Below, piece by piece: positions 13,300-24,371 of a stretch of 64,000 nt of DNA. Position 1 is the first letter of the stretch. Each line of letters opens with the position of its first letter. The notes below the pieces were generated by a model. It was given only the letters and a program-made list of their open reading frames with translations, ran no database searches and was not told the DNA's origin. Source of the stretch: Edolisoma coerulescens (lineage: Eukaryota > Chordata > Aves > Passeriformes > Campephagidae); NCBI GenBank assembly GCA_013397115.1, contig VWZW01001654.1, positions 310,001 through 374,000 on the forward strand. Direction: 5' to 3'. Made by a program: the position numbers and the translations under genes.

Positions 13300-13329
13300 A
13301 TGGATGATGGGAATCTCACCATGAGGCAG
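13300..13329 (+). other. First half of a possible spliced upstream ORF
   Basis: An ATG at 13300 opens ten codons running in frame to the last base before the donor at 13329 (a second ATG in the same frame is at 13321). An in-frame TGA at 13243 fixes the first ATG as the start. If spliced directly to 58525, the frame continues 17 codons to TGA at 58576-58578, giving 27 codons. It depends on the exon call and on direct splicing. Confidence 0.35.
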
Positions 13330-14729
13330 GTAAGGAGCCACTGCCCGCCGGCTCCGGGTACTACCGCTCTCACTCCCTGCGGAGCTCTTCTGCTATTTTT
13401 TTTTTCCCCCCCCTCCTCTGTTTTTTTCTTATAATCGTAAGTCTCCGGGGTGGGAAAAATAATATTCTTTTTTTCTCTTTTCCCCCCCGATTCTCCCGGT
13501 AGGCAGGGATGCCATGCAAGTCATGGTACGTTTTGGATTTGTAGGGAGCATGGAAGCGGTTTGCGAGCTATGTAAATCAATTCCAGTTTGCCATGGTTTA
13601 AGTGCATTGTGTAGGCTGTCTCGCAGCCCTGTTTGTGACATGCGAAAGGAAAGAACTTGCTGTGTTATAAGCCTAAATATGCCAATAATTCAGCCCAAGG
13701 ATAATTTATTAAACAGCTCTGCATGAGTTCCTTGCCTGCCAGTGCTTTAATCTTCTGATTGTTTTAAAATGTAGTAGTTTCAAGCTGTCTTGCAGCTTCA
13801 CAAAAGTACTTTAAGATGGGTTTTCTAGGGATTTTTTTTCTAAGATTATTCAAATGAGGGGGTTTTTAAGACTTCTAGTCACCTGAGGAGACAAAAGGAG
13901 CTTTTATTTTCATTCTCACAGTTATAAAGCACAGTGACAAAACGTTTTTGATTCTTGTTGTTCATAGTTTTGCAGCAACAATGAACACTTAGAAGAGCCT
14001 TGTGGGACGACGAAAAACTGGCTGTATCTTAAGAGTGAATCAGAGATCTGTCCCAGTTTAAAAAGCCAGTCAACTTCCAAAACTTGCTCATAATGTGTTA
14101 TTTTCTGTGTAGGCAATGGGTAAATATGAGGAAATGAGAAGTTTTCTAGGTTTTCTGCGTGGGTGTCATTCACTCAGTTCTCAGGGGGACTTTTATAGTA
14201 CATGTCCAGGAAATGCATGTGTGAGGATTTTGCACCTGTAGTGCAAATGGAACATTTGTTTTACGCTCGCTTTCTGAAACCATGGTGAGAAGTCCCAGCT
14301 TCCTTGCCAGTTTTCTCAAAGTTACTGGAGGTGAGGAAAGAGAAAACATAGGTGATAGGAAGAAGAAAGGTATTTCTTGCTCCCACTAGCAAAAGCACCA
14401 CACTTTATAACTCTTTAAAGAGAGAGGAATTCTTGTCCTTGCAAAGGACAGTGAAGGGCATTTTATAGACTCGAGCTGGTCAGCTGGATGCACGTAGTCA
14501 TCAGAAATCATTATCACCACAAGAGGGTACTTTGGCACAGGGGGCTACCAACGAGGAGTTCGAAAGAAGCAGAAATGTTACAGGATGGCAATAATAAAGT
14601 GTAAAATGCTCTGTGAAACGTGCACTTTACTCTCCTGAAATATTTCTACCTAAAGAATAGGCTTCATGGATAATGAACATTCATAGGTGGTGGGTTAAAA
14701 GAGCAAGGCAAACAAGTCTAATAGAGTTT
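13330..14729. other. Non-coding; putative intron start after the candidate first exon
   Basis: Begins with the GTAAGG donor, then C- and T-rich sequence (13398-13490) and AT-rich DNA. No exon recognised. Confidence 0.5.
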
Positions 14730-14746
14730 GGGGGGGGGGAGGGGGG
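14730..14746 (+). repeat. G homopolymer run with one A
   Basis: Nine Gs, an A, then six Gs, just upstream of the CpG patch at 14825. Low-complexity sequence able to form stacked G structures; also a common site of assembly error. Confidence 0.6.
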
Positions 14747-14824
14747 AATGCTAAGGCACACACGTACCCTCCAGAAGAGGAGGAGGGATGGGGGAGACAT
14801 TCCATCCTAAAGAGAAGTTCAGGC

Positions 14825-15000
14825 ACAGGCGGGCTCGTTCTTGCCGGGCCCGTCCCGTCCCGGTGGGTGCGCGCCCCCGCGCCGCCGCCGCAGGAGCGCA
14901 GCGAGGGGAACGCGCTCCGAGGGGGAGCGGGGCGGGGAGCGCCCGCCTGAGCCGCGGCCAGGGTTTGTTTAAACACCTGCCTCTGAGTGCGGCTTCTCTC
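14825..15000. promoter_or_regulatory. Dense CpG patch (CpG-island-like), possible second promoter
   Basis: About 24 CpGs occur within the core 14830-14960, with CCGCCGCCGC and GGGGCGGGG (GC-box) words. The core is followed by GTTTAAAC, an AT-rich palindrome. The patch is 1.5 kb downstream of the candidate first exon ending at 13329 and is preceded by a G-run at 14730-14746. No strong splice donor was found in the next 200 bases on the + strand, so first-exon status is unsupported; a regulatory or bidirectional promoter role is possible. Confidence 0.45.
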
Positions 15001-18000
15001 TCCCGTGCCAAGGGAACAGTCTGGGAGTATTCCTCTGAGTTCGGTTGGTTTGCTGTGCACGAATATTTTCAGTTTGGCAGGGAAAGTCTGTGGGCACTGC
15101 TAGGGCCCGAGGGACAAAATCCAGGGAGCTGGATGTCAAGGTGGTGCTGAGCTACTGTGTGCATCAGCCCCTGTCAGCAGAACTCCTGGTTTAGTGGGAA
15201 CTGAAGGTTGTGATGGGCTATGAACTAACCGTGTAAAACGTTTAGGAAATCCATTACACTTAGAAGCAGGCAAGTCATATGCAGCTGGAGCCCTCATTCC
15301 TGCTTCTAGTTGGAAATTGTTAGAGGGAAGAGGAATATGCAGAGGGTGACTTCCATGGCCCTCCTAGTCAGAGCAACAGAGAGCTCTTTTTTACCTGCTC
15401 TTCCACCCTACAATCATCTCTCCCTACCTGTCCTGCTGCTTTCTCTGCCCTTCCCTGGTGCTCCCTTCCTCATCCTTACATCAGCTGGGAAGGAGTGGGT
15501 TAACTCCTTCCTCTTCTCAGGCTCTGGGAGTCAGTGCTACCACTTTGAGAAGCTCTTGGTGGGAGCTATAGCTCAGTTTGGTGTTGCAGTTAACCATCAA
15601 GTACATAAGCACATGGCAATGTACTGCAGGTGTTGGAATGAAACCATGTACCATGCTGATGACTGATCTGACCCAAGGGCAACCCACAGATACTGAACGA
15701 TGGCACATGGAAAGAGAATTGCACTAATTTCCCCAGTGGAAGTGGAGGAATTACTGTGGAAATGTAATATGCAGCCTGTTGATAGGAGTCAACCTACCTT
15801 ACTGCTATGCCAGTCCAATAGTCTCCAGCAGGCCACAGGGGTCGGTGTAAATATTGTGTTGAGATTTTTCAATGAGACAGTAGAAAAAAGCAGTCATTTT
15901 TAGCCGATCATTGAAAACCTCAGCAAGAGGTGTCTTCTGGCTGTCTCATAGAATAACCTCACAAATAAGGTCCAGCAACCAAAATAGGATCATTTCTATC
16001 CTATCTGGGAAACTATGCTGATCACAATGTACCAGGAAAAGTTTAAGCATTCACAGGAAATATACCCATTTGCGTGTGCTAGTGTGCTCTACGACTAGTG
16101 TTCGGAAGCAGAAGTGCAATTTTTAAAGGTATCTAACATGGTTGCAAGAAAAAAAAAGAACTAACAGACAAGAAAAAACCTTTACAAGTAACATATTTTT
16201 TTTTGCTTTGCAGAGTACTGAGTTCAGTTTATTATTTATAAAGTAAAGAAATTTGCAAGTGGTGGAAACTCTTAAAGGGGTGCTCAACCTTCATGAAGGT
16301 AGAGTGGAGTTTTTGTGTGGCTGGATACAGTTATGTGGCTGGATTCCCTGAGTTTGCTGCAGAACTGGAGAGGGCACTGTGGGCTCTGTTTTGTTTCCTA
16401 AGCCTACTTCACAGAAAATCAAATGTTTGATGAATTTTAATACTTCATTTTCATTCCCTTTCAACCACAACATATCCCTGAAGTGCAGCTCGCAGGAGTG
16501 TCATTGACAAAAAATGCAGCTCCTTATTTTGGCCTCTTCCTATTGAAGTACCCTTGACTTTGATCGAGGCAATCTTGAGTCTTGAGCCCTTTGTCACACA
16601 AAGAGGTTCAACTAAACAACTGTTAACTGACAGGCCACCTAAAAATGAAAAACTGTGTTTCTAAGGCCCATAAAACCATTACAATTACTTATCATGTCTG
16701 CAGTCATATGGCTTTTAGTGTGCCTATAATTCACCACGTGAATAAAGGCTGTATACAGTTTCAGTGCAAAACATATGCAAAATTCAAAATCACCCCCTTT
16801 CCTTTCAGCTGTTTAAGTTCTTAGCATGTGTTTCTTATTTCCTATTTTCTTTTGCATACCTTTTAAAATTCTTAATGCGTTCCTCTATAGAAAAGCTGTT
16901 TTCTTATCATGAAGTTCTGTAATCCTTTGCCCGGCACTAGGAAATGATCTTATAGGGTTCATCCTGGGATGTTTTGTTGTTTGTTTGGCCTGTATGGGAA
17001 GAAACAGCATCTTGAAGAATGCTTTTTGTGTGTGTACCATGCAGAATAAAGAAAACAAGTGTCCAGAGTCCGCGGGCTGGGAGTGTATCAGTTAATTAGT
17101 GGCTGGACATTGCTCGGTAGGAAGTCTGGCAAGGATTTTTTGTGCGTGTGTGTATGTGTGTTGTCTGCTCCCTTTGATCACTTGTGTGGTAAATAGACAT
17201 GCAGGGTAGCTATAGCAACATGTGCTGTAGGTTGGTGGGAACAGAGGGGATGGGATCCCCTGACAAAGGGTAGTTTGTTAGGGTGGTTGGTTCTGATTAG
17301 AAAAAGGTGGCACCAATCAGGGCATTTAAAAACATCAGTTTTGCAAAACACAAATGGATGTTATCAGTTTCAAAGTAATGCTTGTTTCTGTAGCTCTGCA
17401 AGAGTAGATCATGTGGAAGATTGGTGAGGAAGGGGGAGGGATAATAAAAAGCAGAAGCGTAACCCATTTACACTTTTGAATGTAAAAATACTCATGCTGG
17501 ATGTGCTTTTTCTCATAGTGCTGGACTGTCTATGCAGTCTGCAAAAGAAGCATTTGTAGGAGCCAAGTTGCCACAGATGATACTACAAATAGTTGTGTTT
17601 TTTTAAAGTATGGCTTCAGGAGGCAGTGATGATAATATGCTGTTAAGTAGTGCATCTGATCCATTATCTTTCCCTGATTTCTGAGAGTTCCATGTACAAT
17701 TTGCTATCCCAAGATCCTGTTCCTATTTCAGCAGCCTACCTGTAGAGGTCAGACTTGAAGCTCTCAAAATCTTCCCACTATAGAATTTCAACCTAAAGCT
17801 ATAAAAATACATATCCATAGTCACTTTCCTCATTAACTTTATGTGGAATACTTTTAAAATAATGTTGGTTTTTCAGTGTCAGGTTATTAAGTAACACCAC
17901 ATTCTGCATTGATGGAAGCCTGAAATACATCAAAATTCAGCTTCATTTCATGTCTTGAACAGAACCCAACCTAAAGCTTCTATTAGCACCTGAATTATTT

Positions 18001-18034
18001 AGATGTGTATCTCCGTCTCTATGATCCCCACTAG
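15001..18034. other. Non-coding DNA downstream of the CpG patch
   Basis: Mixed composition, with a 118-codon frame at 15310-15666 that has no recognisable domain. TG-rich words near 17140-17165. Confidence 0.6.
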
Positions 18035-18252
18035 GCATCCTACCTTTGATGAGATCTGCCTCCAGCTCCCTCCCTCCGGGCTGCCCAGCCCTCTGCTGTG
18101 CTGGCTGCTGGCTTCCCACTGCTGCCTGGTCTCAGGGCTTCCCCACTGGCAAGGGACAGGGAAGCAGGCAGTGCCACAGAGGGTTTCAACAGCTCCCGAG
18201 CACTGCAAAAAGTTGTCAGACCTCAGAGTCCCTCCACAGAGTAGCACGAGAG
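18035..18252 (+). other. Exon-like island of unknown status
   Basis: A GC-richer block is bounded by a reasonable acceptor (CTCCGTCTCTATGATCCCCACTAG, split by its pyrimidines, ending at 18034) and a strong donor (GAG then GTAAGG, at 18252/18253). One + frame stays open from 18046 through to 18648, past the donor, but resembles no protein I know. It could be an untranslated exon, a lncRNA exon or chance. Confidence 0.25.
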
Positions 18253-21200
18253 GTAAGGGATCTGCTGGAGCCTGGGGTCAAGGAAAATGAAATGCCGGGA
18301 ACAAGGAGCTCTCGCGGTGGTAAATGCTCAGGGAATATGCTGAAGCTCAAAAAATGCTTCGGTGTTTGGAGAAACAGTTTGATTTGTCTGTGGGTGAAGA
18401 CTGAGCTGAGAGAAAGGAGTAGACCAGTAATCACATACAGCTGTATTAATTGCCTTTTGGATGTGCGCTGGAGTTTGTTTGAACTGAATTTCAGACTTCG
18501 TAGGGTATTTCATTTTTTAGCCTGTTTTTGGTTCAAAGTCTTTATCACAGTCATGCAGCTTAGAGCTTGTAATGCTTTAGCAAGCTGTAAGGAATTGCTG
18601 TATATCCCTGAGATCCCTGGCTTGCAGTGCAGAATCCAGCCTGTCTGAAAGCTGGGAAAAGCGCTAAAGGGTAGGAAGCTGATTTTGATCTCTTTTCTAA
18701 ACAGTAAAAATAGTTCTTAATTCTTCAAAATTCTTTCCCATTTGTTGTCATGCCATGGTTGTTTATCATTAGTATTTATATCTTCCCAGGGGGATGTGGG
18801 AGGAGAAAAAAGCTGGCAAAGAGGCAATGTTTGTTTGGCCCAAAAGTTTTATCAACTTTGTTGATTGCATAAGTGTTGAGATAACTGGATGCAAGAACAA
18901 TTTAAAGACAGTAAAACAAATAAAAGAAAGTCCAGGCTTTTATTCCTATAAAAGGAATAAAAGGACAGTAAATGAGAAGATCCATGGGGCTGATATGATT
19001 TTTTTATTGTAGTGTGATAATCTTTAAGGAAAATATTTATGGAGGAATATTTTATGGCCACAGAAAGGAGCTGGGGACACACTATGACAGTCGCTCCACA
19101 TTTTGTCACAGGGAGGACAATGTATTTCTCATGCCTTTGGTGGCAACAACATCTTCCCATTACTCTTCACCCAGGCTGCCTTGTGCTGCCCGTGCACCTG
19201 TGGGGCTCCAGCCTCCCCCCAGCACCCAGTGTCCGAGCAGGTGCCCATGACTAATGGCATTAACTCGTCTCTTTGGGTCTGCAGGTATTTAATTACTGAA
19301 CAGCTGCAGCAGCAGCTCAGAGAGACCCCCCCTCTCCCCCCCACACCAGAGGGGCAGGGCAGGCTCATTTGTGATTCTGGCAAGCTGACGCACTTTGTAG
19401 ACTAGTGAAGTGCGAGCTTGCTTAGATGAGACTGCCCCTCCCCCACCACCCCTAGGATCTCCCCCCCTCCTTTTTTTTTAACCTTTATTTGAGGCATTAG
19501 CTAAGACTCATGTTTTCTTCCAAAAAATACTGAGAAATCAATATTTTATGGCAAAATTATTCTCAAAAAAATTCTATTCTTTTTTCAGTAGTTATCCTAT
19601 ATGGAAACATGATCCCTTTTGCTTTTTATTTTGTTTTGGTGTTTTGGATTTTTGTTTGGGGTGGGGTTTTTTTTGGTTGGTTTTCTTTTTTTCTTTCTAA
19701 TTCGGCTTGCTTTGCGTATTAGTTTGGGGATTTTTCTTCCTGAGAGGTAATTGAAGACACAAGAAAATATAAAAGAAGAAGAAAACAAAAGGAAAAGAGA
19801 AACACTAAACATTTTCATACATTTATATTTAGAATTGTAGTTGCCAAATCCAGCCACTCCATCATAAAAACAGCCAGCATCCCAGTTTCAAGGAACTCTT
19901 CATCACCAAGAAGCTTCAAAAGTTTTGGAGGGAGTTTTGGTTTTATCATTGGATTGTACTGGTTTTCTCTCCCTAAGATTATGCCCTCATTGCAAAATCT
20001 ATGTATTTTACATGGAATATGTGCACTCTATTGACTTCTCCTTTGTGGACCACCAAGGTCTGCCTCTGTCTCCTGCCCCCGCTTTTCTCCTCCTTTGTAA
20101 CCAGCTCCAGCTCCCTGGGTAGTGAGGTCTCAAGCCCTCAGCCTGGTCTCTGGTTCCACCTCAGCTCTGGAGGCAGTGGTACAGACAGCTCTCTCTCTTA
20201 CTACTCATGTTTCTGCTCTTGATGGAATTGCAAGAGGCTGTAGGCAGAAGCCTACACAACTCTGTTCATAATCTCACTGAAAAATACGAGTGTTGTAAAC
20301 GTGATGTGCAGAGGAACAGCAAGAGTAGGGGAAGGGAAGGCTGCCCTGAGCAAGGAGAAGGACTGTTCCTTTCAGGGCACTGCATGTGGATAAAGCTCTT
20401 GGGCAGGGACACATCACTGTCAAGCACAGACCAGGTTTGTCCATGTGATTGTGTATTCCTGGGTTATGCCTTATGTCAAATGCCATCGATACTAGCATGC
20501 ATTTCCTCACCGACAGGTTTTGAACAAATTACAAAGCTTAGGTTTTGACCATACAGGTCAAAATTTACCCTATCCCACCAGCACCTATAGAAATGGGTAA
20601 AGGGTTAATGACTTAATTTCTAACTGGAAAACCTCAGAATTATAATTTAGATGGAGATTTCAAACTGGGATTTGAGCAGTTCAAAAGTGCACTGTATTGT
20701 TTTGGTCTAATTAACACAACATGGTGATAAGACATTAAAGCAGAGTGACAACACTATACATTGATCATAGCGGACATTAATGCCTGGAGACACAGTCTAC
20801 ATTGTAAAAATCTGAAAAAAAAGGGCTTATTATGTTAGATAGGTCAATGTGATTTGACCTAGTTTTGCTTTGCTGCTTGGAAATTATGTCAGTATTTGTT
20901 ATGTCATCTCCTTGGATGAGCAATTTAACATCCTTTTTGCATTGCAGTGTTGTCCTAATATTTTATATATTTACTTGCTCTCTAAAAGGATCCTTCAGGC
21001 TAATTCTAGAGATCTGGGAAAAACTAATACAAAACAAAAACCTCCTGAAACCAGCTTCCCTTTTATATGTGTCCTCGGTGCAACAAAAAGGAGTAAATTT
21101 AGTCACAGCAAAATTATAGCTACAAATTCTGAAAAGTATCTTGTCCCTTTTGTATTTAAAACTCAATAAAGTTCACAAATACAAAATGACTGTGCTAACT

Positions 21201-22534
21201 CATATAGTCATATGCACCTTCCCCATAGAGGTTTTTAATTGCTAAACCCCAGCATTTTTAACTTTACCTAGATGCTTATGTAAAATAGAGTGGCTTAAAG
21301 GAACCACACCATATACTTCCCTGAAAGGTAAAGTCTCATACAAAGTCATCAGTATTTCTCTTTGAAAAACTGAGGTGTTTTTTTTTTTAGTCTTCAACAA
21401 AATCACAAGCTCTTTTCTTCACGTTTATGTTTATGCTGTTTTTTTCCTCTGCTACCATCTGGACTTGTAAGGCAAGACTTTGTATTTGCCAGGGCTCAAA
21501 TTGTGGTACATCAGGGAACAAACAGGGGATTAGATGTTACTGTTCTTTGCTCTAATGGAAAAATTTTGCTGTTACAGTATTTCAGTAAATGTTAGCAAAG
21601 GAAAGCTCCGTCTCTTCCTTAGCTTTACCTATTCCCCCACAGCTATGCCCCTTACTGTGTTTAACAAATGTAGGGTATTGCAAGGTTGCACCTTTTGCTT
21701 CTTACATTTCTTGATCTGAAATGGGCAGCTCTGAAGCCTGATTTTGCTTCTGCTGAAGTCAGTGTTATTGGGAAGGTCAGGTGGATCCCCCCCTTCAAAA
21801 CACTCTTTTGTTGTACTTACTGAAATACATGTGTGAGTAAATTTGCACATTTGTGACAAATGTTGAACATATCAGTGGATAGTGTGAGAGCAAAATCAGG
21901 CTTTCTTTCCCTGTTTTTTTTTACAATGTTTATTTTAATTCCTATTTTCTTGAATAATAAGAATTTTGTTCTTGAGTTTTAGCATGAGCTTGTTCCTTTC
22001 AGTGTCAAAATACTTTAATGAGCTAAGTACAAGCTGTACAGGTTCCTCACCATTTCTGCACAAATACATCTAATCTTCAAAAGGTCCTGCTTACTCAGAA
22101 TTTTCAGCTCAAAAAAATTTAAAATTGTAATAGCTATCTGAATTTTTTGAGCATATTTCAGATGCAAATGCTCTTACATCCCTTGTTAACCAGCTTAATT
22201 GGAACAAAAGCCCAAAATGAATGAGTGTTCAGAGGTGTCTCTTCTTTGCTATAACATTTGCTCTTGATCCCTAATTAAGCCTTGTTATTGAAGGTTAAAA
22301 AATCCTCCCACAATTTATCTCTCCTTGAATGTCTTGACTGCGAAAGAAACTGTCAGAGGAGAAGTCTGCTATTGCCTCGCATGTGCCTCCTCCTCTTAAA
22401 CAGAACTAAAGTGTAAACTGCTTATGAAGGATTAGCAACAACTGGAAATAAATATCCCCAGTAAAAGCATGAGGATGATGATGACTGTGGGCTGACAACA
22501 CAATTCACGTAGATAGGGATTTGTGGAAAGTTCT
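18253..22534. other. Non-coding DNA
   Basis: Contains the T/G-rich stretch at 19621 and a GC-richer stretch at about 19165-19450 with C runs; no gene or known element seen. Confidence 0.6.
19621..19697 (+). repeat. T/G-rich low-complexity stretch
   Basis: Composed almost wholly of TTTTG, TTTGG and T runs. Complement frames give lysine/asparagine/proline-rich nonsense. Confidence 0.7.
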
Positions 22535-23275
22535 CTGTAGATCTCTGTACTCTGGGGATCATCTGGCCCAACCTTCTCTTCAGAACAGGTCACTACAGCA
22601 ATTTCCTCAAACAATATTGAGCATTTCCAGAACATGAGAGTCCACTGCATTCCTGGGCAGCCTCTTCCAATCTTCGGTTGCTCTCATGGGAAAGATTTTT
22701 TTTTCCTTCAATCTAGACAGAATTTCTCTTGCAGCACCTTATGCCCACTGCCTCTTGTTCTGTCAGCAGGCATCCTTGTCAAGAGAGTAGCTCCGTTTCC
22801 TCTATAACTAACTTTTTAGATATTCAAGGAGTGTGATTAGATCCACTTTGAACCTTTTGTTCTCCAGTCTGAGCAAACCTGTTTCCTTCAACCTTTCTTT
22901 ACACATCAAGTCCTCCAAGCCCCTAATAATCCCAGTGGCCTCTGCTGGACCCTTCTCAACTTCTCCAGCTGAGGGGCTGCAAATGGTCGTGGTATTCCAG
23001 GCGTGACCTTGTAAGTAGACTGAAATAGCCGTGTTTCTTGGGTTACTGACTGCACTCTGACTGGAGCAGCCCTAGCTCTTGATGGCCACCTTCCCTGTCG
23101 GGACACACCACTGGCTCCCATTGAGCTCACTGCCTGCCACTGCCCCCAGGTCCCTTTCAGCAGAGCTGCTTTTCTAGCTCATCAGTCCCCAGCTTGTGCT
23201 GCTGCTTGGGATTACTTCTTTCCAAGTGCAGAACATTACATTTATCTTTGTTTAAGCTCACATTATGGCTTAGTT
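22535..23275 (-). mobile_element. CR1 LINE fragment, minus orientation, about 0.74 kb
   Basis: Read on the minus strand, this covers the 3' part of CR1. The diagnostic words appear complemented in order: 'GGGGATCATCTGGCCCAACC' (22554-22573), 'GGGCAGCCTCTTCCAATC' near 22657, 'CCCACTGCCTCTTGTTCTGTC' near 22743, and 'CCTCTGCTGGACCCTTCTC' near 22940. The high divergence suggests an old copy. The terminal ATTCTATG repeats are missing. Short frames within it are decay remnants. Confidence 0.88.
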
Positions 23276-24057
23276 GATAAAGTTACTTTTACAGCCTCCA
23301 AGAAGGACTTCCTGGCCTACATAACAAAACAAAAACAAGCCCCCAAATTTTCCCTGTTTAGCTTCATCTTATTGCATGATTACTCACAAAGGGCTTTAGT
23401 TATTTCTCAAGCATCATCTGTGTTTCTGGACCAGAAATCTTGGGATATTAGATCATGGATTTTGTCTAATTTGTCTCTTTCCATGACTTTTTTGTTGTGC
23501 GTTTCTATGAATTTATCCCTCTAAATATCGTAGAGGAGTTAGGTTTAGGAAGACAGATTGTGTTATTTTGGTCTTGAAAATCTGGAAACTGTTACTGGAG
23601 AAAACAGGTTTATGGAGAAATGCACTTTATTTCCCCATTTGTCTTGAGCCGACGATGTAGGTATGCACCAAAAGAGACTAATAACCAACGGTACTGATTT
23701 TTTGCCCAATACTCCCTTGAGTTTTCAGACTAATTCCAGTACACTTTCTTAGTCCAATGATTTTTTTTTTTTTAGCTCTTTGTATTTAGAGAAAATCTAT
23801 TTTAGCCTTTCTGGACATCTTTTGGCAGATGTTTGTGCCATTGGTTGGTGCTATTCTAAGAGATGTCTAAGTGTGTTTGCTTTTTTGAGATACTTGAGGT
23901 AAAAGAAGGGGAGGAGAAAGGCAAGAAAGGGGAAGGTCTGGCTCGTTGTGTGTTATTGCTACAAAATAGCAGGGGAAGCAGCTCTACTTTTCTTGAGAGC
24001 AGTACATTTTAAAATATCAGAGTGCATTCCTGAGACTAGACTAGGATATTCAGAACA

Positions 24058-24135
24058 TAAAGTACAGAAGAGAGGGACAGAGAGAGGCCCAGAGGGAAAA
24101 CAACTATGTGGGAGAGGAGACCAGGAGGAGCCTGC
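24058..24135 (+). repeat. Purine-rich low-complexity stretch
   Basis: GAGAGGGACAGAGAGAGG and similar words dominate; G/A content is very high on the + strand. It accounts for the charged residues in the frames passing through here. Confidence 0.5.
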
Positions 24136-24251
24136 AGAGAAGGAAATGATTAATGGTCTCTCTTCTTCAAATTGCGCTAGGAAAGCAGAGGAAGCAGTCT
24201 TTATCCAGAAATTGAGAATGAACCTTGTTTGAAAATCTTGAGGATGAAAAT

Positions 24252-24371
24252 AGGATTTTTTAGTGGTACAAAGTCAGAACTTGCCTTGGTTAGCACAAAT
24301 GAAAGAGAGAGAAATAGTACAGAAACTTCAAGAACTTGCAGACAAAGAGAAGGAAGGTAGAAGACGGAAAG
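24252..24371 (+). other. Exon-like short open frame with strong splice donor
   Basis: An open frame of about 40 codons starts after the in-frame TAG at 24251-24253. It contains a charged, possibly helical stretch (MKEREIVQKLQELADKEKEG) and reaches a consensus donor AAAG|GTAAGG at 24371/24372. A weak acceptor (GGATTTTTTAG) ends near 24262. No homology recognised; may be chance in a purine-rich area. Confidence 0.25.

Larger units (their letters stand above)
13001..13329 (+). promoter_or_regulatory. Candidate alternative promoter and non-coding first exon of MID1
   Basis: A GC-rich block in AT-rich surroundings contains, in order, an inverted CCAAT box (GATTGG, 13008-13013), a TATA-like ATAAAAAG (13176-13183), a purine-rich stretch, and a consensus splice donor (CAG then GTAAGG, boundary 13329/13330). 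If the TATA-like box is used, transcription would start near 13205-13215 and the exon would be about 120 bases. Human MID1 is known to use several alternative untranslated first exons spread over a long 5' region, so a first exon 45 kb upstream is plausible. Assignment to MID1 is inference from strand and order; it could instead be an unrelated non-coding transcript. The frame open at 13010-13324 has no recognisable homology and is not taken as coding. Confidence 0.5.

Noticed and set aside
15940..15975. TCATAGAATAACC resembling a minus-strand CR1 tail
   Set aside because: The adjoining bases do not follow the CR1 3' end well enough.
18046..18648. 200-codon open frame as a protein gene
   Set aside because: No recognisable domain, runs through a strong splice donor, low-complexity start; the block is kept only as an exon-like observation.
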